A DNA stretch of 20,210 nt from contig URQP01000039.1 of NCBI GenBank assembly GCA_900550025.1, positions 1-20,210 of the forward strand. Direction: 5' to 3'. The position numbers and the translations under genes are program-made. This stretch comes from an uncultured Porphyromonadaceae bacterium (lineage in GTDB: Bacteria > Bacteroidota > Bacteroidia > Bacteroidales > Muribaculaceae). Of the stretch, positions 1-7,008 are shown one piece after another (within the stretch, counting starts at the first letter, position 1; every line of letters starts with the position of its first letter). Under the pieces are notes generated by a model that saw only the letters and a program-made list of their open reading frames with translations, was not told the DNA's origin and made no database searches.

Positions 1-53
1 CAACGACCCCGAGATTACAAATCACGTGCTCTGGCCAACTGAGCTAAAGAGGC
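1..53 (-). tRNA. tRNA-Thr (anticodon UGU), 3' end cut off by window edge
   Basis: Read on the minus strand, the sequence from 53 down gives a 7-nt acceptor strand (GCCTCTT), the TA spacer, a D-arm closed by GCTC/GAGC, an anticodon arm with loop TTTGTAA, a 5-nt variable region and the first 4 nt of the T arm. The anticodon TGT lies at 17-19 and reads ACA, so the tRNA carries threonine. The anticodon stem has one U-U mismatch in its middle pair. I believe this is ordinary for this tRNA in Bacteroidales, and it is not evidence of a pseudogene. The rest of the T arm and the 3' acceptor strand lie outside the window. The 5' end is only 6 nt after the end of the SRP RNA, so the two are probably cotranscribed and separated by RNase P. 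Confidence 0.93.
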
Positions 54-59
54 GTAAAA

Positions 60-156
60 GGGCAAGCGACCTATATCGCGCCGCTACGACCTGCTACCCT
101 TGCTTCGGTCAAGACCTGGGGGAGTTCACAAGGAGCTGGCCGTATAGGACTTACCC
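60..156 (-). ncRNA. ffs: Signal recognition particle RNA (small bacterial type, 4.5S-like)
   Basis: This is the RNA scaffold of the signal recognition particle, which binds Ffh and targets nascent membrane and secreted proteins to the translocon. On the minus strand the ends pair as GGGTAAG with CTTGCCC, followed by CCTATA with TATAGG, forming one long rod about 97 nt long. The tip contains the conserved domain IV core: CCCCCAGG on the 5' side and AGCAAGGGT on the 3' side, around positions 96-121, matching the CAGG/AGCA symmetric loop that Ffh recognises. The apical part reads TCTTGACCGA, so the usual GGAA tetraloop is absent. Ends were placed from the terminal pairing and the upstream promoter, so each may be off by a few bases. 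No Alu domain is present, as expected for the small type. Confidence 0.88.
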
Positions 157-161
157 GGCTG

Positions 162-192
162 CAAAGGTACTAACTTTTTCCGAACCGGCAAG
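162..192 (-). promoter_or_regulatory. Promoter of ffs-tRNA-Thr
   Basis: On the minus strand TACCTTTG (162-169) is an exact match to the Bacteroidetes -7 box TAnnTTTG. A CTTG element at 189-192 sits 19 bp upstream, in the -33 position. The predicted transcription start is near 156-157, exactly where the SRP RNA terminal helix begins, so the promoter and RNA calls support each other. Confidence 0.8.
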
Positions 193-214
193 CGATTTCC
201 GGCTTTTTTTGCCA

Positions 215-258
215 CAACAAAACAAATGAGGGACATCCCGGAAAAGGACATCCCTCAT
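215..258 (-). terminator. Intrinsic terminator after the GH3 gene
   Basis: An 8-bp stem (ATGAGGGA at 226-233 with TCCCTCAT at 251-258) continues through a CA/CA internal mismatch into TCC/GGA around a 7-nt loop. On the minus strand it is followed by a T-rich run (215-225). It begins 20 bp after the GH3 stop codon and separates that gene from the ffs promoter. Confidence 0.8.
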
Positions 259-277
259 TATCAGGTCTATAATGCTC

Positions 278-2515
278 TTATTCTACTAACTTAAATTTCA
301 CTGTGGATTTCACATCCGCAGCAGAAGCGGCAACTACAGCCTCAAAATCGCCCGGCTCGGCAACCCACTCGTGCTTGCCGGCGTCGAAATAGCTCAACGC
401 ATCCTTTCCAATCTTAAATGTCACTGTCTTTTCCTCTCCCGGCTGCAATTCTACCTTGCAGAATCCCTTCAACTCTTTTTCAGGACGCGGAAGCGACGAT
501 TTCTTATCCTTTACATACAATTGAACGACTTCCGCACCGCTACGGTTACCTGTGTTTTTCACAGGGACAGAAACCGTTATTTCACCGTCGGCTGCCATCT
601 CCTTCTTGTCGACAGAAGCCTTGCCATATTCGAAAGTCGTATAGCTCAAACCGTGGCCGAACGGGAACAACGTCTTTACTTTCTCCTTGTCATACCAACG
701 GTAGCCCACGAATATGCCCTCATCGTATGTAACATCCCATATGTCGCTGTCAGCGCGCTTAATGCCCGGATAGCTGCTCTCGCCGAATTTATGAGCCGGC
801 ACATCCTGCAAAGCCACAGGGAACGTAAAAGGCAATTTCCCTGAAGGATTGGCATCGCCAACCAATATGGATGCTATGGAATTTCCGGCCTCACTGCCAA
901 GGAACCAGACCTGCAACGCGGCAGGCACCTTGTCAATCCACGGCATAGCCACGGCATTACCTGACACATTCACATATATGACATTGTCGTTAACGCCTGC
1001 CAATGCCTCGACCACACGGTCCTGACCGTAGGGCAAGCCCAATCCTTCGCGGTCGGAGTCCTCGCAATCCTGTCCCGTACTCTTGTTCAGACCGCCCACG
1101 AAAATCACATAATCGGCGGTCTTGGCTTTTTCTACCGCCTCCTCGATAAGTTCGTCGGCCGAACGGGAATCGGCAAGATTCTGACCTGTAACCACACCAT
1201 TGTACTCACCGGTTACATCACCGACATATCCGCGGGCATAATCGACATCGGCCACACCTGCAAGGCGCGCCTTCAAACCGTCGAGCGGAGACACCTCGCG
1301 CTGAACCTTCAATGAAGAACTGCCGCCACCGACAGTCATCATCTTGATAGCGTTCTCGCCTACTACAAGCACCTTTTTCTTTCCATCCAACTTCAAGGGC
1401 AGCACATTGCCCTCGTTCTTCAGCAAAACGATTCCTTCCTCTCCAATCTTCTTGGCAGCGGCATAATGCTCGTCGCTATGCAATGCGCCATAAGGCTTGT
1501 TGCGGTTCATCGCCGTAAGGAACGTAAGGCGCAATACATTCCTAACCTTATTGTCAAGCTCCTTAGTACCAACCTTACCCTCTTCAATCATATCCATATA
1601 AGGAAGAGCAAGATAATACGTATCATATGCGCTTACCGCGCCCGAACGCAACCCGTCGGTCCACGTGCCGAACTCAAGGTCGAGACCGTTGGCAATAGCC
1701 TGCGGCGTGTCGTGCGTGCCTCCCCAGTCGCTTATCACCGCTCCATTGAAGCCCCATTCGTCGCGCAAGATATGATTCAAATATTGATTATGGCAAGCGT
1801 GCTCGTCCTTATAAAGGTCGTATGCGCCCATTATCGACCACGTATCGCCCTCCTGAACCGCAGCCTTGAACGGCGGCAAGTAAATCTCATACAACGCGCG
1901 GTCGTCGACTATCACATTCGTGTTGTGGCGGCGTGTCTCCTGATTGTTGAGAGCGTAGTGCTTCACGCAAGTGGCTACCCCGTTGCTCTGCACCCCTTTT
2001 ATATAAGGCACCACCATCTCCGATGCCAGATAAGGGTCCTCGCCCATATATTCGAAATTGCGTCCGTTGAGCGGAGTACGGTAGATATTCACACCCGGAC
2101 CGAGCACCACGTCCTTTTCACGGAAACGTGCCTCCTCACCGAGACTTTTGCCATAAAGATAAGCCATTTCAGGATTCCACGTAGCGGCAAGAGCCGTCAA
2201 GGCCGGAAAAGCCACACAGGAGTCGTTAGTCCATTTCGCCTGATCCCATTCGTCCCACATCACTTCCGGACGTATTCCGTGAGGGCCGTCGGTAGTCCAT
2301 ATCTCAGGTATTCCCAGCCGCGGCACACCCGGCGAGCTGAATTTCGACTGCGCATGGATAATGTTGATTTTCTCACGCAAAGTCATACGCGACAACGCAT
2401 CTTCAATCCTTTGATCCATAGGCTTTGTTTCATCCTGATAGACAGGAACGGCGGCATCCACAGCCAGACACACAGACAAAGCTGCCGCCAACGATAACAA
2501 TTTCTTTTTTACCAT
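278..2515 (-). CDS. bglX: Secreted GH3 beta-glucosidase (BglX type)
   Basis: The 745-aa protein is a glycoside hydrolase family 3 exo-enzyme that probably removes terminal beta-linked glucose, with xylose a possible alternative, in the periplasm. A signal peptide (residues 1 to about 21) is followed by the N-terminal barrel. This contains the TDGPHG motif (75-80), KH (185-186) and the nucleophile Asp263 in VISDWGG. The C-terminal alpha/beta sandwich starts near 355 (EEGIVLLKNE). It carries DREGLGLP (488-495), where the acid/base is usually found; Glu490 is the likely residue. A fibronectin type III-like domain covers about 645-735. Length matches BglX (about 765 aa). Cys16 is not a lipobox cysteine because Val precedes it. 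The gene stands alone, with its own promoter and terminator, and is read away from the CHASE2 cluster. Family assignment is firm; the exact sugar is not readable from sequence. Confidence 0.93.
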   Translation of the reverse strand: MVKKKLLSLAAALSVCLAVDAAVPVYQDETKPMDQRIEDALSRMTLREKINIIHAQSKFSSPGVPRLGIPEIWTTDGPHGIRPEVMWDEWDQAKWTNDSCVAFPALTALAATWNPEMAYLYGKSLGEEARFREKDVVLGPGVNIYRTPLNGRNFEYMGEDPYLASEMVVPYIKGVQSNGVATCVKHYALNNQETRRHNTNVIVDDRALYEIYLPPFKAAVQEGDTWSIMGAYDLYKDEHACHNQYLNHILRDEWGFNGAVISDWGGTHDTPQAIANGLDLEFGTWTDGLRSGAVSAYDTYYLALPYMDMIEEGKVGTKELDNKVRNVLRLTFLTAMNRNKPYGALHSDEHYAAAKKIGEEGIVLLKNEGNVLPLKLDGKKKVLVVGENAIKMMTVGGGSSSLKVQREVSPLDGLKARLAGVADVDYARGYVGDVTGEYNGVVTGQNLADSRSADELIEEAVEKAKTADYVIFVGGLNKSTGQDCEDSDREGLGLPYGQDRVVEALAGVNDNVIYVNVSGNAVAMPWIDKVPAALQVWFLGSEAGNSIASILVGDANPSGKLPFTFPVALQDVPAHKFGESSYPGIKRADSDIWDVTYDEGIFVGYRWYDKEKVKTLFPFGHGLSYTTFEYGKASVDKKEMAADGEITVSVPVKNTGNRSGAEVVQLYVKDKKSSLPRPEKELKGFCKVELQPGEEKTVTFKIGKDALSYFDAGKHEWVAEPGDFEAVVAASAADVKSTVKFKLVE

Positions 2516-2572
2516 AACAAAAAACAGTTTTATTTAGATTTATAATATTCAACACCAGTTGTCAACTCCGCA

Positions 2573-2593
2573 TATGCCCGACAATCAGGCATA
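2573..2593 (-). promoter_or_regulatory. Hairpin / inverted repeat in the GH3 leader
   Basis: TATGCC (2573-2578) and GGCATA (2588-2593) are perfect inverted repeats around a 9-nt loop. From the predicted GH3 promoter this hairpin would sit at the very 5' end of the roughly 80-nt leader. A shorter palindrome, AGTTG-T-CAACT (2557-2567), lies further into the leader. Either could be an operator or an mRNA stabiliser; function is unknown. Confidence 0.35.
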
Positions 2594-2601
2594 CACAGCT
2601 A

Positions 2602-2632
2602 CAAAATTAATCCTTTTATCCGTCATTTGAAA
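2602..2632 (-). promoter_or_regulatory. bglX: Putative promoter of the GH3 gene
   Basis: TAATTTTG on the minus strand (2602-2609) fits the TAnnTTTG -7 box. TTTC (2629-2632) lies 19 bp upstream as an imperfect -33 element. The predicted leader is about 80 nt. The weak -33 could mean that an activator is needed. Confidence 0.45.
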
Positions 2633-2670
2633 GCCGCTTGCCCTCATCCGTCGATTATTTCAAATTTTAT

Positions 2671-2702
2671 TTTCAATCTATCGGAGTATTTACTTATTTT
2701 TG
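2671..2702 (+). promoter_or_regulatory. Putative promoter of the CHASE2 / FecR-like / beta-lactamase cluster
   Basis: TATTTTTG (2695-2702) matches TAnnTTTG, and TTTC (2671-2674) is 20 bp upstream. The predicted transcription start is near 2708, about 23 nt before the ATG at 2732. This decides the CHASE2 start: an in-frame TTG at 2627 lies upstream of this promoter and would not be on the transcript. Confidence 0.5.
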
Positions 2703-2731
2703 TAAAAAATTACCGCAACGATTCTATAGGG

Positions 2732-3847
2732 ATGAATAAATGTAAAAGCAACATAGTCACACTCTCAGGAACTTTATGCCTGACATTCCTGTTATCGCTG
2801 TTCCTCACATCCGACATCTCGCTGTTCGCTTTCATGTCGGCGATGAACGTGGGCAACGACTTCAAAATTTCCGATTTCTACAGCCGCGTAGCCAACACTT
2901 TCCAGCAAAATGTAAACGAAGACATCGTAATAATCGACATAGCCGACTGCTCCCGCGAGCAAATAGCCGAGACAATCGAGAACGTAGAGGCGTGCCGGCC
3001 AGCGGCAATCGGCGTAGACATCATATTCCGCGAAAAATCCGACAGCCTAACCGACAACCGTCTCCGCAACGCCGTCAACGGCAGCGGCAACATCGTGCTT
3101 GCCACATCGGCCGACAACGCAAGCGGAGAATACATACGTTCCAGTTATTTCTCCGACAGCATCGCCAGTAAAGGCAACTATGGCGTGACCAATTTAGAGA
3201 CCACATCAGGACTCCCGACAGGAGTTGTGCGCGGATTCCGTCATTCGTACCCGATAAAGAATGATACATTCCCGTCGTTCGCCGCGTTACTCGTTGAAAA
3301 GGCATTTCCCGAAAGATACGCCAAGCACGGCGAAAAAGAAACGATATACTTCCCCGGACAACTCTACTTCCACCACACGACGGAAGAACTTGCACAATAT
3401 GGCAAAGAGTTGGGACTCGAAGGAAAAATAATACTCTTGGGAGACTATTCCGGCAGCGACGACTTGCACCGCACTCCGATAAGCGAACAATTATCGGGAA
3501 TAGAAATACATGCGGCAGCCATATCAACCATAATGGACGGCAAGCCGGTGAAAGAGATACCGTCAATTTGGAGCTGGCTAATAGCAATCATTGTGTGCAC
3601 CGCCATACTGTTGTTGAAACTTGCGCTGCAACCCAAGAAATACGGAGCTTTCGCCGTCAGAATCTGCCAGATATTGCTCATAGCATTATCCGTGCTTGCC
3701 GGATGCTACATCTTCAAAGAGTTCAGAATAGTAATCGACATCAACAAAATAGTGCTGATGCTGCTGCTCGGACTCCTCTCGATGGACATATGGACAGGAA
3801 TCTACGGGTTCTATTCAGACATAAGCAACAGAAAAAGAAACAAATAA
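2732..3847 (+). CDS. CHASE2-domain membrane protein without an output domain
   Basis: The 371-aa protein has one N-terminal membrane segment (about 9-30), a large extracytoplasmic CHASE2 domain (about 40-275) and three C-terminal membrane segments (about 278-298, 310-327, 338-360), ending in a short basic tail (NRKRNK). CHASE2 hallmarks are IVIIDI (65-70), GVDIIF (94-99) and GKIILLGDY (231-239), the last followed by D-x-H-x-TPIS (244-251) and GIEIHAAAIS (256-265). CHASE2 is known as the sensing part of histidine kinases, cyclases and protein kinases, but no such effector domain is attached here. Any signal must pass through another protein, or the protein acts on its own. The start is ATG 2732, supported by the promoter at 2671-2702. 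The next gene begins 11 bp after the stop, so they form an operon. The ligand is unknown. Confidence 0.85.
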   Translation: MNKCKSNIVTLSGTLCLTFLLSLFLTSDISLFAFMSAMNVGNDFKISDFYSRVANTFQQNVNEDIVIIDIADCSREQIAETIENVEACRPAAIGVDIIFREKSDSLTDNRLRNAVNGSGNIVLATSADNASGEYIRSSYFSDSIASKGNYGVTNLETTSGLPTGVVRGFRHSYPIKNDTFPSFAALLVEKAFPERYAKHGEKETIYFPGQLYFHHTTEELAQYGKELGLEGKIILLGDYSGSDDLHRTPISEQLSGIEIHAAAISTIMDGKPVKEIPSIWSWLIAIIVCTAILLLKLALQPKKYGAFAVRICQILLIALSVLAGCYIFKEFRIVIDINKIVLMLLLGLLSMDIWTGIYGFYSDISNRKRNK

Positions 3848-3858
3848 AAACATATCGT

Positions 3859-4692
3859 ATGAAAAAATTGCTCTTTATAATCATCGCCGTGCTGCTTCAA
3901 GCGTCATACGCATACTCCGCAGGACAATATCAGGTGTTCAGCCTCAACGGCAACGTGCTTATCGAACAAAACGGCAAATGGGAAAAAGTCAACAAAGCGA
4001 CTAAAATCCAACCGGAATCAAAATTCCGGCTTGCAGAAAAATCCTCGATAAAAATCAAGATGCCCGACTCAAAACTCATCAGCTACGACAAATCGGGCAC
4101 CGCCACACTGTCGCAAATAATCGAGGAAAACGACAAATCACTGTTCTCAAGCCTGCTCAGCGTGCTTTTCGGCGACAAGGAAACACCGAAGGCAAGCGCA
4201 TCAGGCAATGCCGTAAGAAGCAGTGAAGCTTCAACCTACTATGATGCCGCAAAAACAAATCCCGAAGAAACGGCAAAATCCGTATATTCCCTATTGAAAC
4301 AACTAATCGGCAACGATTTCGACATATTCAACAGTACAAGCATCGCATTAGAAAAAGTCGAGGATGAAGAAGGCGCATACCACTACAGCGTGGAAAACAA
4401 TATGGATACAACCCTCTATTTCACAATCCTGCAAATCGACAATGACAACAATGTGGAATTCTGCTTCCGTACGACAACCGAATCCGAGGAAAGTCCTGTA
4501 ATGTCAGTAGAAAAATATTCCACCATCGACATGAATTTCGCGCAATTCGCGGAAAACGGACAGAAAAGCCTGCTGCTGGCCACACCTTATCCTTTCGCCA
4601 CAAACGATGTGGCCGCACTTTTTGAAAGCGGCACAGACCCGGCAGGGCTCAACTCCAAAAATATTGAAATACTATTCTATGTAATTAAATGA
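3859..4692 (+). CDS. Exported FecR-like / DUF4384-like protein of unknown function
   Basis: The 277-aa protein has a signal peptide (1 to about 20, ending SYAYS-A). Residues about 22-88 resemble a FecR-type beta domain: GNVLIEQNGKWEKV, then a RLAEKSSIKIKMPD-like strand pattern. A low-complexity Ser/Ala/Asn-rich linker (about 108-135) follows. Residues about 176-265 resemble DUF4384 (YFTILQIDNDNNVEF, then a P-x-x-S-V-E-K-Y turn and SLLLATPYPF). DUF4384 commonly accompanies caspase-like or sensor proteins, but no catalytic residues are visible here. It probably sits in the periplasm. It lies 11 bp after the CHASE2 gene and overlaps the beta-lactamase gene by 4 nt, so the three proteins are likely made together. 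A FecR-like part beside CHASE2 suggests a partner in sensing; this is inference. Both domain calls come from pattern reading. The ATG at 3859 was chosen because it begins a clean signal peptide just after the preceding stop. Confidence 0.75.
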   Translation: MKKLLFIIIAVLLQASYAYSAGQYQVFSLNGNVLIEQNGKWEKVNKATKIQPESKFRLAEKSSIKIKMPDSKLISYDKSGTATLSQIIEENDKSLFSSLLSVLFGDKETPKASASGNAVRSSEASTYYDAAKTNPEETAKSVYSLLKQLIGNDFDIFNSTSIALEKVEDEEGAYHYSVENNMDTTLYFTILQIDNDNNVEFCFRTTTESEESPVMSVEKYSTIDMNFAQFAENGQKSLLLATPYPFATNDVAALFESGTDPAGLNSKNIEILFYVIK

Positions 4693-5576
4693 TGAGAGCC
4701 GCAATCACTATCATACTTCTGTCTGCGGCATTGACTCAAATAAGTGCCGCTGACAGCCTTAAACAAAACATCCGCGAATTCATCTCGCAATACGACGCGA
4801 CCGTAGGCGTTGCCGTAATAACCGACGGCGACACCACGGAAATCAACTGCGGGCGTACCTACCCACTCGCCAGCGTGATGAAATTCCCGCAAGCCTTGGC
4901 CGCCTGCGACGCAATGCAAGAAAAAGGCACACCATTAGATTCCATAATCAGCCTGACAAAATCCGACCTGCACGGAAACACATACAGCCCGCTGCGGGAG
5001 CTTTATCCAAAGGGTACTAACCTTACAATCGACAGTCTGCTTTTTTATAGCATTGCCTTGAGCGACAACAATGCATGTGACAAAATTTTCAGCACATTCA
5101 TATCACCGGCTGCAACGGAAGAATATCTGCGAAAGTCGGGCTTTGAGAGTTTCACCGTATCAGTGACCGAGGATGACATGCACCGCAACCCTTCAGCCAT
5201 CAACAGCAACTCCGCCACGCCAACCGACGTAGCCGCCCTTTTCCAGCGATTTGCAGACGGCAAAATGCTATCAGGAGAGTATTTCCGCTCCGTATGGAAC
5301 GCGCTCGTAAATTGCCAGACAGGAACCGACCAATTGAAAAAGCCGCTGCCAGCCGGAAGCATCATACTTCACAAGACTGGAACAGGGTTCCGTGACGGCA
5401 ACGGAAGAATCACCGCACAAAACGATGCCGGATGGATTCGCCTCCCCGACGGTACGGAATACTCAATCGCAGTATTCATCACCGGCTCCGCGGAAAGCGA
5501 CACGACAAATTCCGCAATAATAGCGGGAATTTCCGGAATAGTCTGCGACTATTTCAACGCTCATCTTCCGAAATAA
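4689..5576 (+). CDS. Class A serine beta-lactamase, subclass A2 (CfxA/CblA/PER-like)
   Basis: The 295-aa exported enzyme is expected to hydrolyse beta-lactams in the periplasm by an acyl-serine mechanism. A signal peptide (about 1-20, ending QISA) is followed by all active-site motifs: SVMK (62-65, Ser62 nucleophile, Lys65), SDN (125-127), the omega-loop general base Glu161 in VTEDDMHRNP, and HKTGTG with KTG at 229-231. The omega loop and the LPAGS-x-x-x-HKTGTG and SAESDTTN stretches resemble the PER/CfxA branch more than TEM. The start overlaps the previous stop as ATGA, giving translational coupling; a second ATG follows directly at 4692. The substrate range (penicillins, cephalosporins) cannot be read safely. 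Cotranscription with a CHASE2 sensor is unusual for a resistance gene. No mobile-element signs flank it, so it looks chromosomal and resident. Its last 23 bp overlap the opposing antiporter gene. Confidence 0.92.
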   Translation: MMRAAITIILLSAALTQISAADSLKQNIREFISQYDATVGVAVITDGDTTEINCGRTYPLASVMKFPQALAACDAMQEKGTPLDSIISLTKSDLHGNTYSPLRELYPKGTNLTIDSLLFYSIALSDNNACDKIFSTFISPAATEEYLRKSGFESFTVSVTEDDMHRNPSAINSNSATPTDVAALFQRFADGKMLSGEYFRSVWNALVNCQTGTDQLKKPLPAGSIILHKTGTGFRDGNGRITAQNDAGWIRLPDGTEYSIAVFITGSAESDTTNSAIIAGISGIVCDYFNAHLPK

Positions 5577-7005
5577 GCAGCAACTTGTCCCCTTTCTTCA
5601 ATTCCATTTTCCCGTTAGGCACGATATACTTATCTCCACGCCTGACTATCATGACAAGCGTCTTCTCAGGAAGACTAATATCGGCAAGGCGGGAGCCCGA
5701 AGCAAGCATGGCATCAGTCACTACCATATCGTGCAACGTGGAATTGATTTCCTCTGGCAATTCAACACCGAAATCATTGCCTTTCTTCTCCTCCGGCAAG
5801 TCCAAGGAAAGCTTCCTTGCCGCCCACGAGACCGTAGAGCCTTGCACGACAAGGGAAAGCAATGTTATGAAAAACACAATGTTGAAAATCTGGCCGGAGT
5901 GTTCAACCCGGGCTACTACAGGATATGTCGCAAAAATTATAGGCACAGCCCCACGCAACCCGACCCAAGAGACAAAAAGCCGGGCTTTATTAGTGAGCCC
6001 TTTGAAAGGCAACAGACAGATGAATACACTCAACGGACGCGAAACCACAATCATAAACAGCCCAATCAGCAAAGCCACCGGCGCGACGGCAAGCAGCTCA
6101 TGGGGATTGACCAACAGCCCTAAAGCAAGGAACATCACAATCTGGAACAACCACGTCAGCCCGTCGAAAAAGGTCTGCATCTCCCTGCGCCCCTGCATCT
6201 TGGCGTTTCCCACCACTATCCCGGCAATATAAACCGCCAGATAGCCATTGCCCTTAAAGGCATCGGTGACTGTGAAAGTAAAGAACACAATGCTAAGCAG
6301 CAATATCGATTGGAGAGAGGCATTGTCCAGCCGCGAGCGGTTGACAATCCATGCCGAAAGTTTTCCCAGCAGGAATCCGGCCGCGCCTCCAAGCACGAAC
6401 TGCACCACAAAGTCACCAATTATATCCCATACGCCCACACCCGACACTCCTGCCAGTTGTATGAGCACAACTGTCAGCATATAGGCCATCGGGTCGTTGC
6501 TTCCGCTCTCCAACTCAAGCATCGGGCGCAAATTGTAGCGCAAATTCATTTTCTGCGAGCGCAATATGCTGAAAACAGATGCCGAGTCGGTCGACGACAT
6601 CGTGGCGGCAAGCAACAGCGACACCGTAAGCGACATATAAATGTCGAGCCCGCTCCAACGCGAAATAAAAAAGATGAACAATCCAGTAAGCAGTGTCGTC
6701 AACAACACTCCCACAGTCGACAATAATACCCCCGGATAAATCACCGGGCGTATCTCCTTCAACTTCGTATCCATGCCACCCGTAAACAGGATTACACTCA
6801 ACGCCATCATTCCTATGAACTGCGCCTGCCCCGCATTGCCGAACTGCAGCCCCAAGCCGTCACTGCCGAAAAACATACCGACAAGCAGGAACATCAGCAA
6901 CGCAGGCATGCCGAATTTATAGCCTGTCTTGCTGATTAATATACTGCAAAAGACAAGTATCGAGCCAAGCAATAAAATATTCTCCGATGTCAGATTTATC
7001 AACAT
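5554..7005 (-). CDS. nhaP2: CPA1 potassium(sodium)/proton antiporter, NhaP2 type
   Basis: The 483-aa inner-membrane protein exchanges cytoplasmic K+ or Na+ for external protons. About twelve hydrophobic segments fill residues 8 to about 385. The ion-binding region reads SSTDSASVFSILR (137-149) and ELESGSNDPMAY (164-175), which are hallmarks of CPA1 exchangers of the NhaP2/CvrA group. The C-terminal about 75 residues form a soluble TrkA-C/RCK-like domain (DISLPEKTLVMIVRR, then GKMELKKGDKLLLI), expected to bind a regulatory ligand. The start codon lies 3 bp after the stop of the upstream transporter gene (TGA-CAT-ATG), so translation is likely coupled. Its 3' end runs 23 bp into the opposing beta-lactamase gene. 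The choice between K+ and Na+ is not settled by sequence alone. Confidence 0.88.
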   Translation of the reverse strand: MLINLTSENILLLGSILVFCSILISKTGYKFGMPALLMFLLVGMFFGSDGLGLQFGNAGQAQFIGMMALSVILFTGGMDTKLKEIRPVIYPGVLLSTVGVLLTTLLTGLFIFFISRWSGLDIYMSLTVSLLLAATMSSTDSASVFSILRSQKMNLRYNLRPMLELESGSNDPMAYMLTVVLIQLAGVSGVGVWDIIGDFVVQFVLGGAAGFLLGKLSAWIVNRSRLDNASLQSILLLSIVFFTFTVTDAFKGNGYLAVYIAGIVVGNAKMQGRREMQTFFDGLTWLFQIVMFLALGLLVNPHELLAVAPVALLIGLFMIVVSRPLSVFICLLPFKGLTNKARLFVSWVGLRGAVPIIFATYPVVARVEHSGQIFNIVFFITLLSLVVQGSTVSWAARKLSLDLPEEKKGNDFGVELPEEINSTLHDMVVTDAMLASGSRLADISLPEKTLVMIVRRGDKYIVPNGKMELKKGDKLLLISEDER

Positions 7006-7008
7006 ATG

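Noticed and set aside
201..213. GGC-T7-GCC mini-hairpin
   Set aside because: A 3-bp stem is too short for a terminator, and a better terminator for the GH3 gene lies at 215-258.
26..229. 67-codon plus-strand open frame across the left edge
   Set aside because: It lies antisense to tRNA-Thr, the SRP RNA and their promoter. The coding potential is incidental to structured RNA genes.
1466..2497. 343-codon plus-strand open frame
   Set aside because: Fully antisense to the GH3 gene, which has clear catalytic motifs; the product is Arg/His-rich with no family features.
2455..2515. Possible lipoprotein signal on the GH3 enzyme (Cys16)
   Set aside because: The residue before the cysteine is Val, which does not fit a lipobox, and a signal peptidase I site near residue 21 is better.
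2627..2731. In-frame TTG extension of the CHASE2 gene
   Set aside because: It lies upstream of the predicted promoter and adds a segment unlike a signal or membrane helix. ATG 2732 fits the promoter and the first membrane segment.
3568..3858. Upstream extension of the FecR-like gene inside the CHASE2 gene
   Set aside because: Reads the CHASE2 gene in the wrong frame; ATG 3859 begins a clean signal peptide.
5432..6232. 266-codon plus-strand open frame
   Set aside because: It spans the end of the beta-lactamase gene in another frame and runs antisense to the antiporter gene, with no recognisable domain.
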